NCBI GenBank assembly: GCA_949825045.1
Contig: OX463829.1
Coordinates: 21,608,715 to 21,672,714 of the forward strand
Length of the DNA: 64,000 nt
DNA from: Argyresthia goedartella
Lineage: Eukaryota > Arthropoda > Insecta > Lepidoptera > Argyresthiidae
Reading direction: 5' to 3'
A program made the translations under genes and the position numbers. Within the stretch, counting starts at the first letter, position 1. Each line of letters starts with the position of its first letter. The notes below the pieces were generated by a model. It did not search any database. It saw nothing but the letters and a program-made list of their open reading frames with translations, and had not been told where the DNA came from. Below, in pieces: positions 9,949 through 19,687 of this stretch.

Positions 9949-10805
9949 ATGAAGGTAGGTAGTTTATAGTTGCGAAACAGCAGTTAACAAGAGTTTTCTT
10001 CAAATTCCAATCCACTGTGCGTTGTCTGTCAGTCACGAAAATACAAAGTTCACGCCCCCCCACGCATTCTCCCCTTAAGGGATTAAATATGGCCAGAAAT
10101 GCATCTTTAGATTCAATTCTAGGCTTAACTAGACAACATAAAAATGTAGGATAAATATATGTTATAAAAGGTCTATTAGAGATAAGAATGAACTTTTAAA
10201 ATTACCGGATATCTGTTATATTTAATACTTAAAAATATTTTTCGCAACATTATTATTCAACTAAATGAACAAGCGCTCGGAGACGAAATCAGTTTCCTAT
10301 ATGAAACTTACACGCAAAAATAGGTAAAAAAAAGGGTAAATTTTTGGTTGTTTTATTTTATTTTTAATGTTATTATTACAGGAGTTTAGTAATATTTTCT
10401 ATAATTTTCTTGGTCTCGGAGCTCGGGCTGCCCCGCGGGGCTCTGCGCGGGAGCATGCGTCAGTCTGCTTCGACGCGATGCGACGGGTATTTGTTTTCTT
10501 TGTCTAATTCTCAATGCCATTGGGCTATGTTCAAACTCAAACTCAAACTCAAAACAGCTCAGCTCTTAATAAGTTAATTTTTTTTTTTAAAACTCGTTAA
10601 CCGTTTTCTCGCGATTATAAACTAACTACTTGCAAAATTTCAGCTTCTTATGTCAAATAGTTTTTGATTTTTAAACAAAGTTTTTAAACAAAGATTTTTT
10701 TACAAACTGGAAACCCCCATATTCATAATTTCTTATTGCACACAAATAATATACAGACAACAAGACTTACATAAAAATAGTGTACAAAGGCGAGCTTATA
10801 ATAAT
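9949..10805. other. Non-coding stretch, no gene recognised
   Basis: No coding frame, RNA gene or repeat boundary is supportable. A GC-rich island (ctcgggctgccccgcgggg) lies at about 10421-10490 in AT-rich surroundings. The part from about 10590 on resembles sequence commonly found in lepidopteran short repeats ('cagcttcttatgtcaaatag'). An (AAT)n run leads into the next SINE. Confidence 0.4.
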
Positions 10806-11050
10806 AATAATAATAATATCTTGGACACCATTTAATCTAGCCCCAAACTAGGATTCCCTGTATCTTGGGTACTAGACAACGATAAACATACTTATATAGA
10901 TACATATTATACTTAGATAGATAAACAACCATGACTAGGGTACAACCATCCGTTCTCATCAAACAAATATTGCCCCCACCGGGACTCGAACCCGGGACCC
11001 TTGGCTTCGTAGGCAGAGTCACTGTCGACTCGGTCATTCGGGTCGTCAAT
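10806..11050 (-). mobile_element. Complete tRNA-derived SINE
   Basis: On the minus strand this reads as a tRNA-like head with an A-box region ('gaatgaccgagtcgacagtg') and a B box (complement of gggactcgaacccggg at about 10979-10994). A conserved body follows (gaacggatggttgtaccc, catggttgtttatctatcta), then an (ATT)n tail at 10800-10816. It is the reference copy for the split SINE at 2041-9948 and for the plus-strand copy at 15691. Such SINEs are transcribed by Pol III from the head and mobilised by LINEs. Confidence 0.85.
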
Positions 11051-11283
11051 AAGAGATATCTCTAATAAGAGACCTTTTCCAGCAAACCATATCCCCCCTT
11101 AGGGGAGAAATTTCCCCAAGTTCCTCCTTAGAACCACCCTACGCTACATAAGGAATCCCTCTTCTGTACATCGTTTTATGACTGCATTCCATTCCCCCCT
11201 TACTTGGTTCAAATTTGAAAAATGTTTGTTAACTGTTAGTTTATAAATTAACTACTGGCAAAACTTCAGCTTCATTAGTCAAG

Positions 11284-11325
11284 TAGTTTTTGATTACATA
11301 AGCAACTATAAATAAATCCGGCCAA
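11284..11325 (+). repeat. 42-bp direct repeat, left copy
   Basis: These 42 bases, beginning 'tagtttttgattacataagc' and ending 'ccggccaa', recur without change at 11575-11616, exactly 291 bp away. The two copies bracket a gypsy RNase H fragment. Confidence 0.95.
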
Positions 11326-11574
11326 CTTATGTACATGAGTTGACGTGTTCGTCGCGGAGTTTCTATATCGCTGAACATCTTAGTAAAGGCATAAGTAATC
11401 GGCTTATGATCTGTATAAATTACGATCGGCCGCCCTTCTACCAATTTTTTGTAATAGCGAATAGCTTCATATATTGCCAACAGCTCTCTATCATACGTAC
11501 TGTAATTCATCTGCGTAGGACTCATTTTCCTAGAAAAGAATGATAACGGTTGCCATTGCCCATCGCAATTTTGT
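11326..11574 (-). pseudogene. Ty3/gypsy RNase H fragment
   Basis: On the minus strand the peptide runs from QWQPLSFFSRKMSPTQ through NYSTYDRELLAIYEAIRYY to VIYTDHKPITYAF. These are the RNase H blocks that follow RT in Ty3/gypsy pol, including DREL and the Asp of TDHK. It is only about 83 codons long and is cut at both ends. The open frame continues through the left 42-bp repeat, but that part is not gypsy-like. Confidence 0.85.
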
Positions 11575-11616
11575 TAGTTTTTGATTACATAAGCAACTAT
11601 AAATAAATCCGGCCAA
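11575..11616 (+). repeat. 42-bp direct repeat, right copy
   Basis: Identical to 11284-11325. On its right side the sequence runs straight into a lepidopteran short repeat (aagtgccattttcttttaaa), suggesting that the 42-mer is a piece of that repeat which became duplicated around the gypsy scrap. Confidence 0.95.
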
Positions 11617-11970
11617 GTGCCATTTTCTTTTAAAACGGCAAAAAACACAATTGTGGTATGGGAGCCCCCCTTAAATATTTGTTTTATTTTTAATTATTTA
11701 TTTATTTTTAAAGTAAATATATAACTAAATATTCTGTAAATATTTCAAGCGTCTACCTGTTGTCGTTATCAATATCGAGCAAATACGAGAGAAAAAACAT
11801 TTGTTGTATGGGAGCCGCCTCAAATATTTATTTTATTCTGTTTTTAACAACAGAAATACTATCACGGTTCATGAGATACAGCCTGGTGACAGACGGACGG
11901 ACGGATGGACAGCGGAGGCTTAGAAATAGGGTCCCGTTTAAAAACAATTCGGGTACGGAACCCTAAAAAC
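11617..11970 (+). mobile_element. Lepidopteran short repeat, partial
   Basis: Same family as 2223-2640: 'tatgggagccccccttaa', 'gatacagcctggtgacagac', an acgg run, 'cagcggaggcttagaaatag' and 'gggtacggaaccctaaaaac'. It lacks the usual 'aagtgcgagtc...ggttccgtac' head. The open frame 11760-11966 lies within it and is not a gene. Confidence 0.8.
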
Positions 11971-14179
11971 AATGTATTTCAGAAGAAAAAAGACACAAGC
12001 GTCGATACACAACAATCTCGGAACGACATACTCGTACATGTTGGATTATCGCCGTCGCGTCTGACGTAGATTTGTTACTGGAGAAGGAAATTCAGTGTTT
12101 TCCCAGCCTTTTACCCTTTGCTTGAGTACAGGGAAGGCCGTGCAGAAGCACCACTAACTACCAACTAAATAGTAAAAGTCGGAACCGTTTTACTTTTTGA
12201 ATTTCATTAAAAACCTTCTAGAATCCAATAAGAAAATGCCCTTAAAAGTTAAGGTAAATGTCCCAGAGCATCACATTATGAGGAGCAAATTCGCAAATTA
12301 TCCAAAAAACAACTCAATTATCAACATACATAGATAGACTAGACGCATATGCAAATATATAGGTATTAATCGGTTCTTCGTTAATGATATGGTAACAAGA
12401 AAGTACATGAGAATCGTACCATTACTGAATTATTCCGGTTTTCCGCAACCTCCGAAATTGTACCAGTGGATGACAGCCAACATTTCTTATGTCCTATTGA
12501 ATGACTAGGAAAATAACTGGTCTGTGTCCCAGTATTTGACAGGGCGTTGCATCAAGTTTTCATGATTGTTTACTCAATTTAATACTGATGAACATAAAAA
12601 GAAAACAAATAAATTTGAAAAAATAATTTTATTGTTATAAAAAAAAATTTGACACTCAGATTACAAGTCGTTTGTGCTTGCTCTTGACTCTAGCCATTCA
12701 CACTTCGATTCTTGGATTCTTGGAGGCATTTTTTAATTGCAAAATACCTGTAACCAATGAATTATAAACATTTATGACCCAATGAATCAATCAGTGAATC
12801 AATTAATCAATATGCAACTGTCATTTATTGAACCTCCATGGTAAAGAAGTCTCTGACACCCATGTCAGACTGTACTCAAACCATCGATAGAAACATGTGA
12901 TTTAAACTAACAGAGTAATTTAAATGTATATCTACTTCCTTTCCATAAGCTCCAAATCAAGTGTTGAAAAAATCTCAATTGTACGAGTGAATGACATGGG
13001 TATCATACACGTTTGCGTACATCATTTGCGTATAGTAACGAAAAAAAAATGTGCCGGTGTCTGATAGCCCTTTAAAATACTATGATAATCAAAATGAGAT
13101 TTTTAAACACACAGAATATCAATGGTTTTTTAATTATCTAATAGTTTTAATTATCACTTGCCAAAGATACGCAAAATCCTGGCTATAAATTCCACTTTCA
13201 CGAAGCACGGTCTTAACAGATTCACTAACTATAACGAAGCTCGGCCGACTCGGAAAACTTGTTCGCAACACTGTCGCTCAAATTCAAAAGTATTCAAGGA
13301 ATCTAAGAAAGCTTCTAAACAAAATTCATAGATGACCTCAGTACCTACTTAGTCGATTAAACCCAGTTTTGGGCTATATTAATATCCATTTTCTTATTGT
13401 TTGAAATAAACTGCAAAAAAACCATCCACTGGGTCAGTGTCGTCCACTCGGACATTTACCATACTGGTTCTCTCAATAGGAGAGTTAAAAATATAAAAAA
13501 ATTTTGGAGCCTTCATTTTATTTAAAATCTTCCACAATTATCTCATTTTTAAGATATCTTGTGATGTTGAATTCAACAACAAATAAAAGTTAGTCATATT
13601 CCCAGTAAACAATTATAGTATTCAATTATAGTATATATTTCTCAAGCATTTCTACGTATACCAAGCAAGTGTCGGCACTCTTAGGTGTAATGTAACTGTT
13701 CGGTTCGGAACGTATTTAATTTAGGCACGATTACGTTATGGATCTGGCGATCTGCCGTAGGCGGTGTAATGCACCATTTTTGGTCTGCGACCGGACGTCA
13801 CTCGTGACAATATTCCCTCGGATGGCCGGTTTTGTTTTTTGTAGCGATCTGCTTAAAAACAGCGATATTTATTGGTTACTAGGTGACCCCGCATAGCCGC
13901 GAATGTTAAAATTTTAATATTTAATAAATTGTTCGAATTGTATCGAGTGTTTGTCACGGCTAGGACGGTTCAAATCACGAGTGTTTTATTGAATAATCTG
14001 CGTGTGATTTGTTTCGGTTTACGGGTTTATTGTAAGTATTTGAGAAAAGACATTGCGTGACCTTGCCTTCGCCTTACCAAAGAGAGGCTGTTGAGTAAGA
14101 TCTGAGCAAGTTCATATTTTAGGTATAGTTTTAGGTTAATTTTCCAGCTCAATGTAACGCCGTCGATTGAATCCCGTCA
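11971..14179. other. Non-coding stretch, no gene recognised
   Basis: This is 2.2 kb without a supportable coding frame, RNA gene or clear repeat. It is AT-rich with many in-frame stops on both strands. It could be host intergenic sequence or old, unrecognisable repeats. Confidence 0.4.
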
Positions 14180-14275
14180 GTGTGGTCCAATGTAGAGAAG
14201 TGGCAAAAAATTACGATTGCTAAGTACATGTAAATATCTACAGTAATAAAGACATTGGGAATTTGAATTTGGAAT
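14180..14275 (+). repeat. 3' tail fragment of a LINE 3-family element
   Basis: It matches the end of the LINE at 17003-21833: 'gtggtccaatgtagagaag', 'tgtaaatatctacagtaat', 'aataaag'. It then closes with its own short tandem run of gaattt-like units. It is a tail only, without coding sequence. Confidence 0.8.
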
Positions 14276-14659
14276 TTGGTGGCGACATTGTTTCATTCTA
14301 GCTCATGGTCCCCCAGTCTGAGTCCAGTCCTGGTGGGAAATCAATCAGTAAAACTTACCTCTTTCACGCCAAAAACTAACACCTCCACGCCTTTGCCTGT
14401 TTTCTTATTCGGCATATAGGGAGTGTAGTGGAATCGGAAAACTGTCGGATTACACCGCTGGCCGACCGCCTAAAACAGAAACTTTATTCTTCGCCTTTTT
14501 GTGTACACATATTCACTTGAGACTCGCTGTGGAAAGTATAGGATTTAAGCAGCTACCTTTTTCGTAGCATTAACAAATCTCGCCCTGCCTTGCATGCGGA
14601 ATGAGGCTGGATTAAACTCAGTATGAGGTATAAGGGGATGCTTACTTTGATCATAAAAA
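14276..14659. other. Non-coding stretch, no gene recognised
   Basis: No supportable frame or repeat was seen in these 384 bp. Confidence 0.35.
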
Positions 14660-15356
14660 ACTGGTCAAGTGCGAATAGGACATCGGACCCGCACTCGAAG
14701 GGTTCCATACCATTGTACACGGAAAGACGTAAAACTACAGTCTTATGTAGGTACGAGTATTATAAATAAGTAAGTATTATAAATTATAAAATACTTTGTA
14801 GGACTTTATTCAAGGCCGTACATCGAAACATTGAAAAAGAGTTTTGTTTATTTAGCATGTGAGTATTGGACCAGGTACTCAGGTTAACGGAACTTTTTGC
14901 TCATTGAAACCGGAAGTGGATAGAAATTGAGTACCTAACTTATTTGTAGAAATAAAACAAATATGAAAAAAACTTAATATCATTTATTATAATTCGAATG
15001 AGCAATTATTAATCGTATAATCACAAATAACAAAACTCTATACCCGTAATTAAAGCTCTTTTCCGATAAGATCGGTTCAGTTCACCGCTAGACATATAAA
15101 AAAATGGCTAAGAAAATGGCCATACAAGTAATCTCTTAATTCTTTTCTTTTTAATTAATTTTCTCTTCGTACTTTTAATTCGTATGTTTCTATATTTGTT
15201 GTCAGAGCGGCAATAGAAATACCGCTCTGTGAAAATTTCCGCTCTCTACCTGTTTCGGTTGATCCGGTAGAGCCCGGTGACAGACCGACGGACAGACAGC
15301 GGAGGCTTAGTATTAGGGTCCCGTTTGGCACCCTTCGGGTACGGTACCCTAAAAAG
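14660..15356 (+). mobile_element. Lepidopteran short repeat, long copy
   Basis: Head 'aactggtcaagtgcgaatag' and 'actcgaagggttccatacc' (14668-14715); tail 'cagcggaggcttagtattag' and 'gggtacggtaccctaaaaag' (15299-15356). The roughly 470 bp between them is longer than in the 2223 copy, so it may hold a further small insertion. It is non-coding. Confidence 0.75.
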
Positions 15357-15386
15357 CATGACGCCTATGAAAATGATGCTTTTTTA

Positions 15387-15420
15387 ACCGACCTCAAAAA
15401 AGGAGGAGGTTCTTAATTCG
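15387..15420 (+). repeat. Short repeat 'accgac(c/t)tcaaaaa.gga'
   Basis: The string 'aaccgacctcaaaaaaggag' here and its near copy at 23401-23430 ('aaccgacttcaaaaaggag') belong to a short repeat common in Lepidoptera. Its full borders are not clear. Confidence 0.55.
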
Positions 15421-15690
15421 CTTGGATTCTTTTTATTGATTTTTTAACGTTTCTTACTTCAAAAATAGTACTATTTATGAACCGATTGGAATTATGATAT
15501 CATCCAGTTAACGAAATTGTATATTATTGCTTTACTCTGACTTATCAGTGGTGTTTAAGGTCATTGTCGTAAGATGAATTATGCCTGTAAATACCGTATA
15601 TTCTTTTATAATATCGTAGAATACGTCTGGACTTGACTGTCAGACGGACAATTTTCGTAGCCGTTGCGTAGCAGTAGCGTTGATTTCGAA

Positions 15691-15941
15691 GACCCGAATG
15701 GCCGAGTCGGCAGTGACCCTGCCTACGAATCCAAGGGTCCCGGGTTCGAGTCCCGTTGGGGTCAAATATTTGTTTGATGAGAACGGATGTTTGTACCCTT
15801 GTCATGGTTGTTTATCTATCTAAGTATAATATTTATCCATATAAGTATGTGTATCGTTGTCTTGTACCCAAGATACAGGGAATCCTAGTTTGAGGCTAGA
15901 TCAATGTGTGTAAATTAAAAAAATATTATTATTATTATTTC
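15691..15941 (+). mobile_element. Complete tRNA-derived SINE
   Basis: The tRNA-like head has an A box tggccgagtcgg (15699-15710) and a B box ggttcgagtcc (15743-15753), 44 nt apart start to start. The family body follows (gaacggatgtttgtaccc, tatgtgtatcgttgtcttg) and then a (TAT)n tail at 15925-15941. It is in the opposite orientation to the copies at 2041-9948 and 10806. It is not a real tRNA gene because the arms do not close into a cloverleaf and the body continues for about 180 bp. Confidence 0.85.
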
Positions 15942-15949
15942 GTGTATTT

Positions 15950-16018
15950 TGACGACATTCGCATCTCGTCCGGGGAGGAAGAAATAGGGCTTGGTTTTTT
16001 AAAGTTTTTAACTTAGTG
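15950..16018 (+). repeat. Dispersed repeat, copy 1
   Basis: 'gacgacattcgcatctcgtc' ... 'gaagaaatagggcttg' ... 'tttttaac' matches 16521-16600 with small differences. The two copies are about 570 bp apart and flank the hairpin and the helicase scrap. The element type is unknown. Confidence 0.65.
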
Positions 16019-16087
16019 AATTATGTGTGGTGTTTACATACTTTGTTTGTTTTTTTTACTTATGTGCCTTATATTTGTATTGTACTT

Positions 16088-16154
16088 AGCTCACTTTTCA
16101 CTATGGGATATAATATTTAGGTATTAAATTACTTCCCATAGTGAAAAGTGAGCT
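16088..16154. repeat. Perfect 21-bp inverted repeat (hairpin)
   Basis: The arms 16088-16108 (agctcacttttcactatggga) and 16134-16154 are exact complements separated by 25 nt. The size is like a miRNA precursor, but the perfect pairing and the repeat-rich setting make a small MITE or a fold-back remnant more likely. Confidence 0.85.
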
Positions 16155-16217
16155 TTATTATATTATGGATTATCGGAAGACAGATTTCGTAGTCTCCTAA
16201 TTTCCGATAAGGATCTG

Positions 16218-16400
16218 TCATCGTGTGGTTGTTTTATTAATTTGTTGGCGTCCAAATCTGGCAAGACTATGCCTTCCAAACTTCTGACTCGGCAACATAT
16301 ATTTGTCCGCTTGCAATAAAAAAAATCCATTGGTTTTACCCTGTAGTTTATGAACCGTGGCCGCCCAGCTTAATATAAGACAACATACGACGTTCCACAT
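16218..16400 (-). pseudogene. Possible Helitron/PIF1 helicase fragment
   Basis: The minus-strand frame holds LILSWAATVHKLQGKT, which resembles the late helicase motif of Helitron RepHel and PIF1 helicases ('aWA.TIHK.QG.T'). The next conserved block (Gly-x-x-Tyr-Val-Ala-Leu-Ser-Arg) is not seen, and the frame soon stops, so at most one motif region survives. I call it a decayed helicase scrap with moderate doubt; the flanking 15950/16521 repeats may be part of the same element. Confidence 0.45.
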
Positions 16401-16520
16401 CTCTGTAACCCCTTGTTGCCTGAAACGTAGTAACTTGACTTAACTTGATGTTGGTATGGGTGTGAAGCCGTTTCTATCTTTTCGCCTCAGAACAATAGTT
16501 TCATCATCATCTTGTACAAA

Positions 16521-16600
16521 GGCGACATTCGCATCCCGAAAGGGAAAGAAGAAATAGGGCTTGAACTTGAAGTCGGTTTTTTTATGTTTTTAACGTGGTG
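16521..16600 (+). repeat. Dispersed repeat, copy 2
   Basis: 'gcgacattcgcatcccgaaa' ... 'gaagaaatagggcttgaac' ... 'gtttttaacgtggtga' repeats the 15950-16018 sequence. It sits immediately before the RTE fragment. Confidence 0.65.
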
Positions 16601-16605
16601 ATTAT

Positions 16606-17002
16606 TATCGAATCGAATATAAGCGGATACTCGACCATGGACCACATCCATGCGGTCAAGCAGCTGATGAAAAAATGCAGAGAATACAACCAGCCCCTGT
16701 GTCTCGCTTTTGTTGATTATGAGAAGGCATTTGACAGCGTAGAGCACTGGGCCGTGTTTCACTCTCTCCATCGTTGCGGAATTGACATGCGATACGTCGA
16801 TATCCTCCGGGAGCTGTACAAGTCCGCGAAAATTCCGGTGCGCATGCATAGAAACACCGACTCTGTGGCTATTGACCGGGGCGACCGACAGGGTGACACT
16901 CTCTCACCCAAATTATTCACCAATGTTCTGGAGGATATTATGAAGACGTTGGATTGGAGCGAGAAAGCAGTCAACATAAACGGGGCACTCGGGGAAATTA
17001 GC
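16606..17002 (+). pseudogene. RTE-clade LINE, reverse transcriptase, left half
   Basis: The frame 16595-17068 gives an RTE-type RT: YSTMDHIHAVKQL, the catalytic block LAFVDYEKAFDSVEH and the template-grip block DRQGDTLSPKLFTNVLEDI. It breaks off after NINGALGEI, where the LINE at 17003 starts. The reading resumes at 21834 with LRFADDLILVAE, which is the next RTE block, so the two halves are one interrupted gene. The 5' part (endonuclease and early RT) is missing. Confidence 0.9.
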
Positions 17003-17003
17003 C

Positions 17004-17693
17004 TTGAAACGGCAATCAAACAGAATATTAAGAATCTCCTTAATGCAAGAGCTCCGCGGAAAAAATGAAGGTTTACAGTCGGACCTTCAACATGCCCGAG
17101 TAGAAATCCAGCATCTACATGACCTGCTAGCAAATACACTACAATGTTATGCCAAAGAGCAAAGTGAGTTAGCAGAACTCAGAGCCGCGACGTCTGAGTT
17201 AGTTCAGCTACAACGCCAGAATGCGGAATTGGAGGGCATTCTAATTGAGAATGAGGAGAATGAGACCAGCAAGGAGGACGAGCCTACATCACTAACTTTG
17301 GTCTCGACCCCCCTCAACGAGAGTGTTGCAGCGTCCACGGCTGCCCCAACCAAAAAACAGCGTCGTCGTCGTCGACGAGGAGGCACCTCGCAGCTCAACA
17401 GCGCGAGCACCGCGCCGCTCGCTGTCCCTGCTGAGGCGTGTGTCATGCCGCAAGCTGCTCCGAGGGCCGCGCCGTTCGCCGTTGAGCACGTTGCGACGCT
17501 CGCTGCCGCGAATGCCGCGCCAACCGCCGCCACGTGCATCAAACCGCACTCCAACACGTGTGTCCCGCCACTCACCTCCACTCGTGTACCGCCAGCTACC
17601 AAAATATGTGCTCAGAGAAAAACTCTGTTGTTCTCCGACAAAGTAGGTGCAGGATTTGGACTCTATTACATAACCGGCTTAACCAAAAAGTAA
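17004..17693 (+). pseudogene. LINE 3 ORF1, N-terminal part
   Basis: The frame has a coiled coil (about residues 20-90, ELRGKNEGLQSDLQHARVEI and following), then a very basic patch (KKQRRRRRRGG) and a long Ala/Pro/Thr-rich low-complexity stretch with much higher GC than the surroundings. Coiled coil plus basic region is typical of LINE ORF1 RNA-binding proteins. The frame goes astray after about 17640, where the next frame (GIWTLLHNRLNQKVTNI...) looks like the proper continuation. The antisense frames over this GC-rich part are shadows. Confidence 0.65.
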
Positions 17694-18256
17694 CGAACAT
17701 TTGCCGTCCACATAGTTCATTTGTAGATCTAGTCTGAAGAGTCTAGAAGATGATTAGTCGCGGTATCTATGATGAGTACAGCACTATTGTAATTATGGTA
17801 GGAAATCATTCAAACATTAGTCGGAATGATTTGAATAAAAGTGTTGAAATACTTCTAGACTTACATAGTAGGATGAAATGCAAATTTATACTATGCAATT
17901 TTCCATATGCCTGTAATTTGACAGAACTACAGAACAAATCTGTGCATAGAATGAATATTCATTTATTTAATTTAATATGTCATCACAGCGATGCTATTTT
18001 ATATTTCGACATGGATAATTTTATTCATAACTTTACTCTGACACAGGATACATTGTACCTGTCTAATAAATATAGAAAATTAGTAGCTACATTGTTAGCT
18101 TATAATATATGCGACGCAGCTATAGCTGGTTTAACTAAGTTCAACTTGACATCAGCTTATGTTAAGAGTAATATGACATGCACCCCTATTGGGAATTCAC
18201 CTGTTAATTATACTTTGCATGCAACATTGGAATCTGTTCCAAGTAATTTAAATTAG
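17694..18256 (+). pseudogene. LINE 3 ORF1, C-terminal SGNH-like domain
   Basis: The frame 17750-18256 reads STIVIMVGNHSNI, then KFILCNFPYAC and HRMNIHLFNL. This matches the esterase-like (SGNH) layout of CR1-group ORF1 C-termini: a 'GxxxN/H' block, a strand, then an 'N..L' helix. It is separated from the N-terminal part by frame changes and two stops at 17735-17750. Catalytic residues cannot be assigned with certainty. Confidence 0.55.
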
Positions 18257-18303
18257 TTCATAAGACAATAGAGGAAATCTCTAGCATACAAGAGCCACTA
18301 AAT

Positions 18304-19300
18304 ATGTCGAAATGTAAGCCCCAGTTAAATATTGCCCATCAAAACATCCAGGGGCTACCTGGCAAAGAACTTGTATTAGAATTATTTCTAAAAAATTCTG
18401 ACATTGATATTATTTGTGGTACAGAACACTGGTTGAAGGAAAATATGATGTCTTTTAACATAAATAATTACAAAATTGTCAGTTGTTACAATAGAAAGAC
18501 TGCTGATAGAGGTGGTTCTTTAATCTTAGTGAAAAATAATATTAAGGTGAAACAACGGAAAGATATTCTTGCACTTATAATGTAAGTTGAACTGTTGAAA
18601 GACAAATAGAGGTATCCTGTGTTGAGTTAGATAGCCATATTATTGTTTTTGTCTACAGGCCACCGAGGGATGAAAAAGGCCATGGCAATTTCGAAATATT
18701 TGAGAAAATTATGGAGGAAGCCCTCATTAAACTTTGTAATAACAGAAAAAAGTTAATTATTTGTGGCGATCTTAATGTAGATCTGCTTGTAGATACAACA
18801 CTGAAGCGACGATTAAGAACTCTGTTTAAATCATTTAATTTATGTCATGTATTTCTAGAGCCGACTAGAATTACATTTACCAGCCAAACTTGCTTAGATA
18901 ACGTTTTTTGTGACTGTGCATTCACAAGTAAAAGTGTAATTAACTGCTTACCCTCCGATCACAGTGGTCAAACAGCTTCATTCCCAATTGCTATTAATGA
19001 TAAGACTGGTCCATCATTTTATAGGCCTATTACATCCCATAGACTAGAGACATATACGAAAAACTTAGATATAAATTTGCCAGTACCGGATTTTAATGAA
19101 CAGAACCCAAACAAAATCTACTCAAACTTCTTCAACATTATTCAGACAGAATTCAATAAAGTTTTCAAATTAAAGAGAGTCAGTGACTACAACGGTAAAT
19201 CTAAATTTAATGACTGGGCAACGTTTGGAATTCGTAAAAGTAGAGTTATCTTGTATGATCAAAAAACCTTTAGTTATAGGTTTTTTGTTATAGTTATAGG
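18304..19300 (+). pseudogene. LINE 3 ORF2, endonuclease part
   Basis: ORF2 starts with MSKCKPQLNIAHQNIQGLPG. The AP-endonuclease motifs follow: DIDIICGTEHWLKE, then after a frameshift at about 18570-18600 VFVYRPPRDEKG, LIICGDLNVDLL and CLPSDHSGQ (with the catalytic DH). The frame runs to about 19290, where the reading is cut by the poly-T end of the RLE-element insert. This enzyme would nick the target site. Confidence 0.85.
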
Positions 19301-19306
19301 TTTAAC

Positions 19307-19687
19307 TTTTTTTTTTTTTTTTGAAATTTATTAAGCAAAAGATTCATGAAAATAAGTACAGAGAATATAAATAAGATATTCATTCTAGTTCAAGACGTGT
19401 GGGACTGCCGCTCCATCCTCATATAGGCCTGTGCGATTCCACCTATGGCGGGTGCCGCGGATGCACATGCTGCTAGCCCTGATGATGGCGGTTTGAATTC
19501 TTGCTCGTAGCCAGCCCATTATTGTGGCAGGGGTCCGGTTCCAGCGGTCCGCCAGTGTTTCGGCGAGGTGTTTAGTGAATGATATCATTTGTGGAGCAAA
19601 AACTCCGTCGACAGAGGTTACTAAAGGGGTGAAGGTGGTGTGGCGCGTCTCGCATGGGTCGCAGTACTTCCTTTTCTTTTCTTCTTC
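19307..19687 (-). mobile_element. 5'-truncated copy of the RLE-encoding LINE inside LINE 3
   Basis: A run of about 15 T (19307-19321) is the poly-A tail read on the opposite strand. The next 366 bp are almost identical to 37165-37531, with only a few differences noticed (for example tagccagc/tagctagc, and gtgtttcgg/gcatttcgg). On the minus strand it encodes the C-terminal end of that element (about 19385-19680: EVTKGV... antisense; real frame ends AVPHVLN). It interrupts LINE 3 ORF2, which resumes at about 19688. The high identity suggests recent movement. Confidence 0.85.

Noticed and set aside
15691..15765. A tRNA gene with good A and B boxes
   Set aside because: The acceptor and anticodon arms do not close into a cloverleaf, and the sequence runs on into a conserved SINE body present in several copies.
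17204..17602. Long antisense frames over the LINE 3 ORF1
   Set aside because: They mirror a GC-rich, low-complexity Ala/Pro coding stretch; the sense strand carries the coiled coil and basic region.
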